9,646 bases of DNA from Thermoplasmata archaeon (GCA_030037035.1 JASHSA010000012.1:1-9646), one strand, 5' to 3'. Numbered from the stretch's first letter, positions 1 through 5,424 are shown. The notes: generated by a model from the sequence alone, not told the origin. Program-made: numbers and translations.

Positions 1-107
1 TCGATGATCCGGCAGGGGGCGCACCAGTCCGCGTAGAAGTCGACGACGACCGGCAGCGGGGAGCGGATCACCTCGACCTCGAACGTCGAATCGTCGACGC
101 GGACCAT
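1..107 (-). CDS. trxA: Thioredoxin, N-terminal part (runs off the left edge)
   Basis: Reading the minus strand from an ATG at 107 gives 35 residues that remain open at base 1. They start MVRVDDSTFE and continue into VVVDFYADWCAPCRII, the beta-strand and active site of thioredoxin. The redox pair is C29 and C32 in a WCAPC motif; classical thioredoxin has WCGPC, so the Gly is Ala here. Asp23 corresponds to the buried Asp that helps deprotonate the second Cys. There is no signal peptide before the fold, so the protein should be a cytosolic thiol-disulfide reductant. The gene is divergent from mutY. A GGAG nine bases before the ATG could be its ribosome binding site. A larger protein with an N-terminal thioredoxin domain cannot be excluded because the rest lies outside the window. 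Confidence 0.87.
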   Translation of the reverse strand, partial: MVRVDDSTFEVEVIRSPLPVVVDFYADWCAPCRII

Positions 108-143
108 CGGCGCGCGCTCCGTCGTGGCTCCCTCCCGGCGTTC

Positions 144-164
144 GAAAACCTCGGCCTCTTTAAG
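144..164. promoter_or_regulatory. Divergent promoter region between trxA and mutY
   Basis: Two AT patches stand out here. The near-palindromic CTTTAAG at 158-164 would place a minus-strand transcription start near 134, giving trxA a leader of about 27 nt that contains a GGAG. The GAAAA at 144-148 is centred about 28 bases before the GTG at 175, which would fit a nearly leaderless mutY message. Assigning each box to a gene is inference from spacing only. Confidence 0.35.
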
Positions 165-174
165 GGTGCGTCTC

Positions 175-1332
175 GTGCGGCAGTTCACGCGCGCGCCGGA
201 GCGTCGTGGCCGGGTCGGCGAGAGGTTCCGGCCCGAGATCGCTCGGGCCGTGCTCGCCTGGTTCCGCCACGCGCGACGGCCGCTCCCCTGGCGAGCGTCC
301 CGGGACCCGTACCGGATCTGGGTCGCCGAGGTGCTCCTGCAGCAGACGCGCGTCGAGCAGGCCGCCCCGTACTTCGAGCGGTTCGTCCGGCGGTTCCCGG
401 ACGTCGCGTCGCTGGCCCGGGCCCCGACGCAGCAGGTCCTGAAGGCGTGGGAGGGCGCCGGCTACTACGCGCGGGCCCGTCGGCTGCGGCAAGCGGCCGG
501 GATCCTGGTGCGGGAGCACGGCGGCGCGTTGCCCCGGACGGTCGACGCGCTCGAGCGCTTGCCCGGGGTCGGAGCGTACACGGCGCGGGCGATCGGCGCG
601 CTCGCGTTCGACCTGCCGGTCGTGCCGCTCGACGCGAACGTGCTGAGGGTCGCGGCGCGCTGGGCCCGCGAGGAGCGCGACGTCGGCCGCCGAGCCGTCC
701 AGGAGGAGCTTCGCGCGCGACTCGAACGGTCGATCCCCTCTGGCGCCTCGGGAGCGTTCGCCGAGGGGCTGATGGAACTCGGAGAGCTCGTCTGTCGTCC
801 CCGCCGGCCTCGCTGCGACGCGTGCCCGGTGGCGTTCGGCTGCCGGGCCTATCGTGAGCTGGCGGCGCCGGGACGCCTGCCGCGATCGACGCGACGGCCG
901 GCCCGTCCCCACGTACGGGCGGCGGTCGTCGCGCTCCGACACGGTTCGCGCTGGCTCGTCCAACGTCGGCCGGCCGGAGGCCTTCTCGGCGGGCTCTGGG
1001 AGTTTCCCGGCGGGAAGCTCGAGCGCGGCGAGCGGCCCGTCGACGCCGCCCGACGTGAGCTGCGCGAGGAGACGGGCGTCGCGGTGGGGCGCCTCGCTCC
1101 GGTCGGCGTGGTGCGGCACGGCTACAGCCACTTCACGGTCGAGCTGCACGTCTTCGAAGGCCGGGCCCGCGCGATGTCGTCCCCGGCCCGCGGGAGGCGG
1201 TGGGCGACGCTCGCGGAGATCTCCCGCCTGCCGCTGCCTCGCGCGACCGGAAAGATCCTCGGGGCGCTCCGGGCGCGGCGGCCGCGGACGCACGGACGAC
1301 CCCCGGGGCGGACCTCCCCTGGGTCCCGCTAG
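175..1332 (+). CDS. mutY: A/G-specific adenine DNA glycosylase MutY with intact C-terminal Nudix box
   Basis: MutY removes adenine mispaired with 8-oxoguanine in base excision repair. Counting from the GTG at 175 (385 aa), the N-terminal HhH-GPD domain has LPWR near 37, the catalytic Glu52 in EVLLQQTR, the helix-hairpin-helix LPGVGAYTA from about 129, and the catalytic Asp153 in VPLDANVLRV. The 4Fe-4S ligands C207, C214, C217 and C223 show the C-x6-C-x2-C-x5-C spacing. The C-terminal domain (about 245-330) carries GLWEFPGGKLE followed by RRELREETGV, a full Nudix signature (G-x5-E-x7-RE-x2-EE-x-G) of the kind MutT uses; most MutY proteins have lost these residues. A YSH at 317-319 matches the MutY loop that reads 8-oxoG, so this is not simply a fused MutT. 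In-frame GTGs at 124 and 166 are alternative starts; 175 was chosen for the AT box upstream and normal length. The tail is basic and rich in Pro and Arg. Confidence 0.93.
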   Translation: MRQFTRAPERRGRVGERFRPEIARAVLAWFRHARRPLPWRASRDPYRIWVAEVLLQQTRVEQAAPYFERFVRRFPDVASLARAPTQQVLKAWEGAGYYARARRLRQAAGILVREHGGALPRTVDALERLPGVGAYTARAIGALAFDLPVVPLDANVLRVAARWAREERDVGRRAVQEELRARLERSIPSGASGAFAEGLMELGELVCRPRRPRCDACPVAFGCRAYRELAAPGRLPRSTRRPARPHVRAAVVALRHGSRWLVQRRPAGGLLGGLWEFPGGKLERGERPVDAARRELREETGVAVGRLAPVGVVRHGYSHFTVELHVFEGRARAMSSPARGRRWATLAEISRLPLPRATGKILGALRARRPRTHGRPPGRTSPGSR

Positions 1333-1781
1333 CGATCCGGGTCGATCGGCGAGCCCCGCAACGCCTCGCGGATCGCCTCGACGAGGTCCCTCACCGCGAA
1401 CGGACGCACGAGCGTAGCCCGCGCTCCGAGCGCCTCGGCGTCCCTCCGCAGGGCCTCGCTGTCCTTCGGCAGAAGGACGAGCGCCCTCAGTTCGGGACGC
1501 GCGCGCAACGCCTCGGCGAGCTCCTCGCGCCATCGGCCCGCCCCCGAGACGGCGTCGACGACCAGGAGCGCGACCGGCGCCGGTTCCCAGCGGTGCAGCG
1601 ACTCGGCGCTCGTGAGCTCGAGGACGACCGGGTACCGCTGCAGCGTGAGGATCCCGCGGAGGAGAAGCCGCACGTCGTCGTCCGGCACCCAGAGGACCGC
1701 CGGCACCCGCTCGCCGGAGCCGGTCGATCCCGTCCCGACGTGCGCCTCGGTCCCGCTCGCGCTACCCCCGAAAGCGAACAT
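1329..1781 (-). CDS. Stand-alone response-regulator receiver (REC) protein, atypical
   Basis: The 150-residue product has a Gly/Ser/Thr-rich N-terminal tail of about 25 residues and then one CheY-like receiver fold with no output domain. Visible REC landmarks are the acidic cluster DDD at 34-36 after strand 1, a strand VALLVVDAV with the candidate phosphoacceptor Asp76, strand RALVLLP, EALGARATL, and VRPF at 125-128. Two positions usually conserved for phosphorylation switching differ: the Thr/Ser after strand 4 is Pro (LLPKDS), and the Lys of the KPF motif is Arg126. It may therefore be weakly phosphorylated or work as a protein-interaction module; that is inference. The ATG at 1781 was chosen because homology begins shortly after it. 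An in-frame GTG at 1889 would add 36 low-complexity residues. An 8-base C run lies just upstream of the ATG. The gene is convergent with mutY and shares a CTAG at the stops. No histidine kinase is nearby. Confidence 0.72.
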   Translation of the reverse strand: MFAFGGSASGTEAHVGTGSTGSGERVPAVLWVPDDDVRLLLRGILTLQRYPVVLELTSAESLHRWEPAPVALLVVDAVSGAGRWREELAEALRARPELRALVLLPKDSEALRRDAEALGARATLVRPFAVRDLVEAIREALRGSPIDPDR

Positions 1782-1908
1782 GGCTGGCCCCCCCCGCCTC
1801 CCGGAGGCGAGGTCCCGGTGGAGAACGTTGCGCGCTCCGGCAGATGAACCCTCGTTCCGGCAGGGGTCCCCGCGCGGTCCACCGACCACCCCCCATGGCT
1901 GGCGTCAA

Positions 1909-1916
1909 CTATATAG
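1909..1916. promoter_or_regulatory. Palindromic TATA box CTATATAG
   Basis: CTATATAG is a perfect palindrome and the clearest AT-rich box in the window. As an archaeal TATA box it could act in both directions. On the minus strand it predicts a start near 1886, upstream of the receiver gene with about a 105-nt leader. On the plus strand it predicts a start near 1939, where no convincing protein begins but a GG-initial, self-complementary stretch does. A second minus-strand candidate for the receiver gene, resembling the sodN box, is ACGTTCTCC on the complement of 1820-1828. Confidence 0.5.
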
Positions 1917-1938
1917 ACTGCCGCGGTATCCCCATAGT

Positions 1939-2063
1939 GGCCTCGGGCATCGGCAAGGCACCCTCGGTGGCAGTGTCCACGAGGCCGGGGGGGCCGTGCC
2001 GGTGCCTTCCCGATCGGTTCTCGCGGAGCCCGTGGCGACGCCGCTCGAGCGATAGGTTCTTTT
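1939..2063 (+). ncRNA. Candidate small structured RNA in the 1890-2086 non-coding stretch
   Basis: This is a hypothesis. The plus-strand start predicted from the TATA palindrome falls on the GG at 1939. From there a foldable arrangement can be drawn. TCGGG at 1943-1947 pairs with CCCGA at 2009-2013. AAGGCACC at 1955-1962 pairs perfectly with GGTGCCTT at 2001-2008. Inside lie a hairpin CTCG(G)TGG/CCACGAG (1963-1970 with 1977-1983) and a GCC/GGC hairpin around a G run. A GGTTC/GGAGCC hairpin follows at 2016-2030. The transcript could end at TTCTTTT at 2057-2063. It does not match 5S rRNA, tRNA, SRP RNA or RNase P RNA motifs that I know. At this GC content some complementarity is expected by chance. 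Confidence 0.22.
2057..2063 (+). promoter_or_regulatory. T-rich promoter box for the zinc-ribbon gene
   Basis: TTCTTTT is centred about 26-27 bases before the ATG at 2087, the archaeal TATA-box distance for a leaderless message. This supports the ATG as the start. As the only T run in the area, it could also act as a terminator for any RNA transcribed from 1939. Confidence 0.45.
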
Positions 2064-2086
2064 GAACGTCGCCCGGAACTCGGGCG

Positions 2087-2821
2087 ATGGGCCTGTTCTT
2101 CCGCCCCTCCGAGCACGACCGCCGGGCGCTGGAGACGACGGTGCGTTCGCTCCAGGAGACGACCGTCGCGGGGCTCGCCGCCGCGCTCTCCTGGAGGACC
2201 CGCAAGGTCGAGCGCCTGCTCGTGGACGAGCTGACGCGCTCCGGCACGTCGATGGCCTACGACCCGGCACGGCGCGTCGTCCGATGGGCCCCGCCGGTCT
2301 CGGTCGTCTGGTCCGACCCTCCTCCGCCCCCGACCGCGGCGTCCCCCGCGCCGCCGGCGCGTCCCCGCGTTGACCTCGGACCGACGCTGGCCGCGCCTCC
2401 TCCGGTGATGAGCTCCGGTACGCTCCGGGCCCAGTGCCCGTCCTGCCATGTCGGGCTGGTCGCCTCCAGTTCCCCGAGCCTCAACGTCTGCCCGGAGTGC
2501 GGCCGGCTGTTCTCCTCGAGGACCGCCGGCGCGACCGCGCCGCCCGTCGCCGCGGAGGGCGCTCCGGCCGTCGTCGCGAAGACGGCGCCGGCCCCGTCAG
2601 CGTCGTACGGCGACCGGCGCTCCCAGGAGCTCCTCGCGGCGTACGTCACCGCCAGCCCGATCCCGTGTCCGCGCTGCCGCACGCGCCTTCAGCACCGCGG
2701 CCTGAGCGAGTACGGCTGCCCGAGCTGCGGGGAGGTCGTCCGCTTCGGCCCCTCCGGCGTCTCCGAGGTCCGCGGCCCGACCGCGACCGCGCCGGCTCCC
2801 GCGGTAGCCGCGACGCACTGA
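2087..2821 (+). CDS. Winged-helix-like protein with two zinc ribbons, function unknown
   Basis: I do not recognise a named family for this 244-residue protein. Residues 1-73 look like a small helical domain with a winged-helix pattern: two helices (about 10-25 and 28-50, including VAGLAAALSWRTRKVERLL) and then a strand pair GTSMAYDPARRVVRWAP. A Pro/Ala-rich linker follows (78-106). The first zinc ribbon has C117-x2-C120 (CPSC) and C135-x2-C138 (CPEC). A second Ala/Pro/Val-rich linker (148-172) leads to the second ribbon, C194-x2-C197 (CPRC) and C211-x2-C214 (CPSC). The C-terminus is a short Ala/Pro tail. All eight metal ligands are intact. The layout suggests a cytosolic DNA- or RNA-binding or adaptor protein, possibly a transcription factor; that is inference. 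It has no signal peptide or membrane segment. The gene is monocistronic: its own promoter box lies upstream and hutH converges on it 54 bp downstream. Confidence 0.8.
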   Translation: MGLFFRPSEHDRRALETTVRSLQETTVAGLAAALSWRTRKVERLLVDELTRSGTSMAYDPARRVVRWAPPVSVVWSDPPPPPTAASPAPPARPRVDLGPTLAAPPPVMSSGTLRAQCPSCHVGLVASSSPSLNVCPECGRLFSSRTAGATAPPVAAEGAPAVVAKTAPAPSASYGDRRSQELLAAYVTASPIPCPRCRTRLQHRGLSEYGCPSCGEVVRFGPSGVSEVRGPTATAPAPAVAATH

Positions 2822-2875
2822 GCCGACCGCCCTCGGCCGGCCCGGCGACCGGCGCTCCCTCACCGGCCGCCCGGC

Positions 2876-4405
2876 TCAGAACGGCACGACCGCACGGACG
2901 GCGCGGACGAGCTCGCCGGAGGCGATCGCGGCGGCGACACGCTCGAGATCGGCCGACGCGCTACGGTCGCTCTCCCAGGGACGGACGAGGCCGCGGAGCG
3001 CGCGCAGCGCGGCCTCGCTCCCCCGTCCCCCGCGCTTCGGGCGCCGGTGCTCGAGCGCCGAGCCGGCGACGATCCACTCGATCGCGACCACGGCGCGGCT
3101 GTTGCGGAGGACCCGGGCGAGCTTCGCGCCGGCCCAGGCGCCCATGCTGACGTAGTCCTCCTGGTCCGCCGAGGTCGGAACGCTCGTCGCGCTCGCCGGA
3201 TGGACGAGCGTCGCGTTCTCGTTGACGAGCGCGGCGGCGACGTACTGCGGGATCATGAAGCCGCTCGTGACGCCGGGCTCCGGCGCGAGGAACGCCGGCA
3301 GGCCGCGGTTGAGCGCCGGGTGGACGAGGCGGGAGACCCGCCGCTCGGCGAAGCCCGCGAGGTACTGCACGCCGAGGGCGAGGGCGTCGAGCGCGAACGC
3401 GAGCGACTGGCCGTGGAAGTTCCCCCCGCTCACGAAGTCGTCGTCCCCGAAGACGAGGGGATTGTCGGTGACCGCGTTCAGCTCGCGCCCGATCGCCTGC
3501 TCGGCGACGCGGAGCGCCCCGCGGCTCGCCCCGAGGACCTGCGGAAGGCACCGCAGCGTGTACGGGTCTTGTCCGCTCCAGCCGGGGCGCTCGACGGCGA
3601 GCTCGCTCCCCGCGAGGAGCGCACGCAGGGCCCCCGCGACCGCGCGCTCGTCCGGGGCCTGGCGCGCCTCGCCGAGCCGGTCGTCGAACGCCTGGGGCGA
3701 GCCGAGGAGCGCGTCGACGCTCATCGCGCCCGCGACGGTCGCCGCCGACAGGAGCTCGTGGGCGTCGGCGAGGCCGAGGGCGAGGTACGTCCCCATCAGC
3801 GCGGTGCCGTTGAGGAGCGCGACCCCCTCCTTCGCCTCGAGCTCGAGCGGCCGCAGGCCCTCGCGCGCGAGGACCTCCGAGGCCGGACGCGCGGCGCCGC
3901 TCGTCGCGTCGCGGAACGCGCCCTCGCCGACGAGCGCGAGCGCGAGGTGGGCGAGCGGGGCGAGGTCTCCCGACGCTCCGACCGAGCCCTGCTCGGGGAT
4001 CCACGGCACGAGCCGACGGTTGAGGAGCGCGACGAGGGCCTCGAGGACCGCTTCGCGGACCCCGGAGAGGCCCCGCGCGAGCGAGTTGAGCCTCAGGAGC
4101 ATCAGCCCGCGCACGACCTCCGGCGGGAGCGGGGGGCCGGTGCCGCTCGCGTGGCTCCGCACGAGCGAGAGCTGCAGCTCGCGGACGCGCGACGGGGGGA
4201 TCGTCACGTCCGACAGCGCGCCGAAGCCGGTCGTCACCCCGTAGACGGCCCGGCCGGAGGCGACGACCCGGTCGACCGCGACCCGGCTAGCGCGGACCGG
4301 GCCGAGCGCCTCCGCGGCGAGCCCGACCGGGCGCTCCCCCCGGACGACCTCGAGGAACTTCTCGAGCGTGAGCGAGCGACCGTCCAGCAGGACGGCCTCG
4401 CTCAT
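2876..4405 (-). CDS. hutH: Histidine ammonia-lyase
   Basis: HutH deaminates L-histidine to urocanate and ammonia, the first step of histidine breakdown. The 509-residue length is normal. The MIO electrophile forms from Ala144-Ser145-Gly146 in SVGASGDLAPL. Other family landmarks are the catalytic Tyr55 in YGVTTGFG, H85 in RSHASG, QDPYTLRC at 279-286 (Tyr282 and Arg285), VTDNPLVF, GGNFHGQ at 327-333, and SADQEDYVSMG with Glu416. QDPYTLRC together with the His after helix 3 favours histidine over phenylalanine or tyrosine as substrate; an aromatic amino acid lyase or mutase is less likely. The ATG at 4405 is preceded by GGAGAGG. It lies 25 bp after the sodN stop on the same strand, so it is probably co-transcribed with sodN. 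No hutU, hutI or formiminoglutamate enzyme is in the window, so the rest of the pathway must be elsewhere if present. Confidence 0.95.
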   Translation of the reverse strand: MSEAVLLDGRSLTLEKFLEVVRGERPVGLAAEALGPVRASRVAVDRVVASGRAVYGVTTGFGALSDVTIPPSRVRELQLSLVRSHASGTGPPLPPEVVRGLMLLRLNSLARGLSGVREAVLEALVALLNRRLVPWIPEQGSVGASGDLAPLAHLALALVGEGAFRDATSGAARPASEVLAREGLRPLELEAKEGVALLNGTALMGTYLALGLADAHELLSAATVAGAMSVDALLGSPQAFDDRLGEARQAPDERAVAGALRALLAGSELAVERPGWSGQDPYTLRCLPQVLGASRGALRVAEQAIGRELNAVTDNPLVFGDDDFVSGGNFHGQSLAFALDALALGVQYLAGFAERRVSRLVHPALNRGLPAFLAPEPGVTSGFMIPQYVAAALVNENATLVHPASATSVPTSADQEDYVSMGAWAGAKLARVLRNSRAVVAIEWIVAGSALEHRRPKRGGRGSEAALRALRGLVRPWESDRSASADLERVAAAIASGELVRAVRAVVPF

Positions 4406-4430
4406 CCTCTCCGCCCGGCTCCCCGCGCGA

Positions 4431-4964
4431 CTAGGCCGGTACCGGCAGGACGAGCTCGCCGCCGGACTTCTGCAGGGACGGCTGACGACGGGTCTTCGCG
4501 CCCTTGGTCGTCCAGAAGAGCTCGGAGAACTCCTGGACGAGCTTGACGAGCTCCTGGGCCTCCGCGAGCGCCGGGGACTGCCGCGCCTTCGAGGCCTGCT
4601 TCAGGATCCGGACGACGAGGTCGCCGAGCTGCGGGTACGCCTTCACGTGGTCCGGGGTGATGTAGTCGCCCCAGATCACGCGCACCTCGTGCTTGACCCG
4701 CTCGGCGTGCTGCTCCTTCACGGCGGTGTAGCGGGCGAGCTTGGAGACGTAGGCGGCCTGCTCTTCGGGCTTCGCGCCGGCCGCAGGGGCCGCCGCCTCG
4801 GCGATCAGCTGGTCCATCCGCAGGACCGTGAGGGCGCCGATCTGGGCCTCGTGGGGGTCGTAAATACCGCAAGGGATGTCGCAGTGGGCGTAGACGGTCT
4901 CCGGCGGGACGACGGCGTCACGGACGGCGATCCAGCGGGCGTGCAGCCGGGCAAGCGCGGACAT
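4431..4964 (-). CDS. sodN: Nickel superoxide dismutase precursor
   Basis: Ni-SOD disproportionates superoxide to O2 and H2O2. The 177-residue precursor has the diagnostic nickel hook HCDIPCGIYDP at 27-37: His27 supplies the new N-terminal amine and axial imidazole, and Cys28 and Cys32 are the thiolate ligands. This means residues 1-26 (ending VYA) form a propeptide to be removed, leaving a mature protein of 151 residues. The rest matches the four-helix bundle of the family, including YTAVKEQHAERVKHEVRVIW, DYITPDHVKAYPQL and SELFWTTKG; the overall length resembles the longer cyanobacterial type more than the short Streptomyces type. The propeptide has no hydrophobic core, so the enzyme should be cytosolic. 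The ATG at 4964 is preferred over a GTG at 4976 because a TATA-like box lies exactly 26.5 bases upstream. The protease gene sodX is divergent next door. Iron or manganese SOD is excluded by the hook. Confidence 0.96.
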   Translation of the reverse strand: MSALARLHARWIAVRDAVVPPETVYAHCDIPCGIYDPHEAQIGALTVLRMDQLIAEAAAPAAGAKPEEQAAYVSKLARYTAVKEQHAERVKHEVRVIWGDYITPDHVKAYPQLGDLVVRILKQASKARQSPALAEAQELVKLVQEFSELFWTTKGAKTRRQPSLQKSGGELVLPVPA

Positions 4965-4983
4965 GACCCGAGGCACGTCGAAC

Positions 4984-4988
4984 GGAGG
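4984..4988 (+). promoter_or_regulatory. Ribosome binding site that sets the sodX start
   Basis: GGAGG is followed after six bases by TTG at 4995. This is the only well-placed ribosome binding site ahead of the catalytic Ser of SodX, so it decides in favour of a TTG start. A CTG at 5049 is the alternative. Confidence 0.5.
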
Positions 4989-4994
4989 ATAACG
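4986..4994 (-). promoter_or_regulatory. sodN promoter box ACGTTATCC
   Basis: On the minus strand ACGTTATCC contains TTAT centred 26.5 bases upstream of the sodN ATG, which implies a leaderless message. The same nonamer lies at the same distance before wtpA. On the plus strand these bases run from inside the sodX Shine-Dalgarno sequence to just before its TTG start, so the two divergent genes share them. Confidence 0.6.
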
Positions 4995-5375
4995 TTGCGG
5001 GAACCCCCCGCGCCGAGCGGTCCGGTCGGCGCGCGGTGGCGGCGACGCCTGGGACGCCGGCGGGTCGTCGTCGCCGACGAGAGCATGGCCCCGACCCTCC
5101 GCCCCGGGGACCGCCTCTACGTCGACGCGGCCGCCTACCGCGAACGCCCGCCGGAGGCGGGCGACGTCGTCGTCCTGGCCGACCCCGAGCGCCGGGTGCG
5201 GTGGCTGGTGAAGCGCGTGACGGCCGTCGACCCCCTCGGCGGCACGGTGGAGGTGCGCGGCGATGCGGTCGACCGGGCGCGGGACAGCCGGCGGTTCGGC
5301 CCCGTCCCCGTCGCCTCCCTCGCGGGGCGGGCCTACCGGCTGTACTTCCCGCCGGACCGCGCGCGCGACCTGTAG
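4995..5375 (+). CDS. sodX: Ni-SOD maturation protease, S26 signal-peptidase-like
   Basis: The 126-residue product is a minimal S26 serine protease. It shows the nucleophile Ser30 in ESMAPTLRPGDRL, the general-base Lys73 in WLVKRVTAV, and the later box GDAVDRARDSRRFGPV near 98-113 (with GD and the DSR-x-x-GPV pattern). This is the Ser-Lys dyad of signal peptidase I. Unlike that enzyme it has no hydrophobic N-terminal anchor, only an Arg-rich stretch (14-23), so it should act in the cytosol. Together with adjacent sodN this identifies it as the protease that cuts the Ni-SOD propeptide before the nickel-hook His. The start is uncertain: the catalytic Ser directly precedes the first ATG (5085), so translation must begin upstream. 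TTG at 4995 with GGAGG six bases before it is best. The gene ends 49 bp before wtpA. A general signal peptidase is less likely given the missing anchor and the context. Confidence 0.88.
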   Translation: MREPPAPSGPVGARWRRRLGRRRVVVADESMAPTLRPGDRLYVDAAAYRERPPEAGDVVVLADPERRVRWLVKRVTAVDPLGGTVEVRGDAVDRARDSRRFGPVPVASLAGRAYRLYFPPDRARDL

Positions 5376-5393
5376 TCCCCGGCCCGCCCCTCC

Positions 5394-5402
5394 ACGTTAT
5401 CC
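5394..5402 (+). promoter_or_regulatory. wtpA operon promoter box ACGTTATCC
   Basis: ACGTTATCC has its TTAT centred 26.5 bases before the ATG at 5425, with only the sodX stop and a C-rich stretch upstream. This supports 5425, not the nearer in-frame ATG at 5404, as the start of wtpA on a leaderless message. No ModE-like operator palindrome is evident around it. Confidence 0.6.
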
Positions 5403-5424
5403 GATGTGGGAACTACCCTCATCG

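Noticed and set aside
160..1533. Long minus-strand open frame opposite mutY (457 codons)
   Set aside because: Its product is Arg/Pro/Gly-rich with no recognisable motif and lies opposite a clear MutY; it is a high-GC shadow frame.
1939..2063. 5S rRNA or tRNA in the non-coding stretch
   Set aside because: The length resembles 5S, but the conserved CCGAAC-type loop sequences are missing, and no TTCRA T-loop with acceptor pairing could be found.
1844..2065. Small plus-strand frame of 73 codons crossing the TATA palindrome
   Set aside because: The ATGs at 1844 and 1895 precede or overlap the TATA box, there is no ribosome binding site, and the product ends in Arg/Ser-rich low complexity with no resemblance to a known family.
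2822..2875. Intrinsic terminator between the convergent zinc-ribbon and hutH genes
   Set aside because: The 54 bp are GC-rich with short CCGG repeats but have no T run, so nothing supports a terminator.
3047..4546. Long plus-strand open frame opposite hutH (499 codons)
   Set aside because: It lies entirely opposite HutH and the sodN 3' end, and has biased Arg/Glu/Val composition without domains; hutH motifs are unambiguous on the other strand.
4368..4994. N-terminal extension of the sodX frame upstream of TTG 4995
   Set aside because: It runs antisense through sodN and the hutH start. The protease fold needs only the part after 4995.
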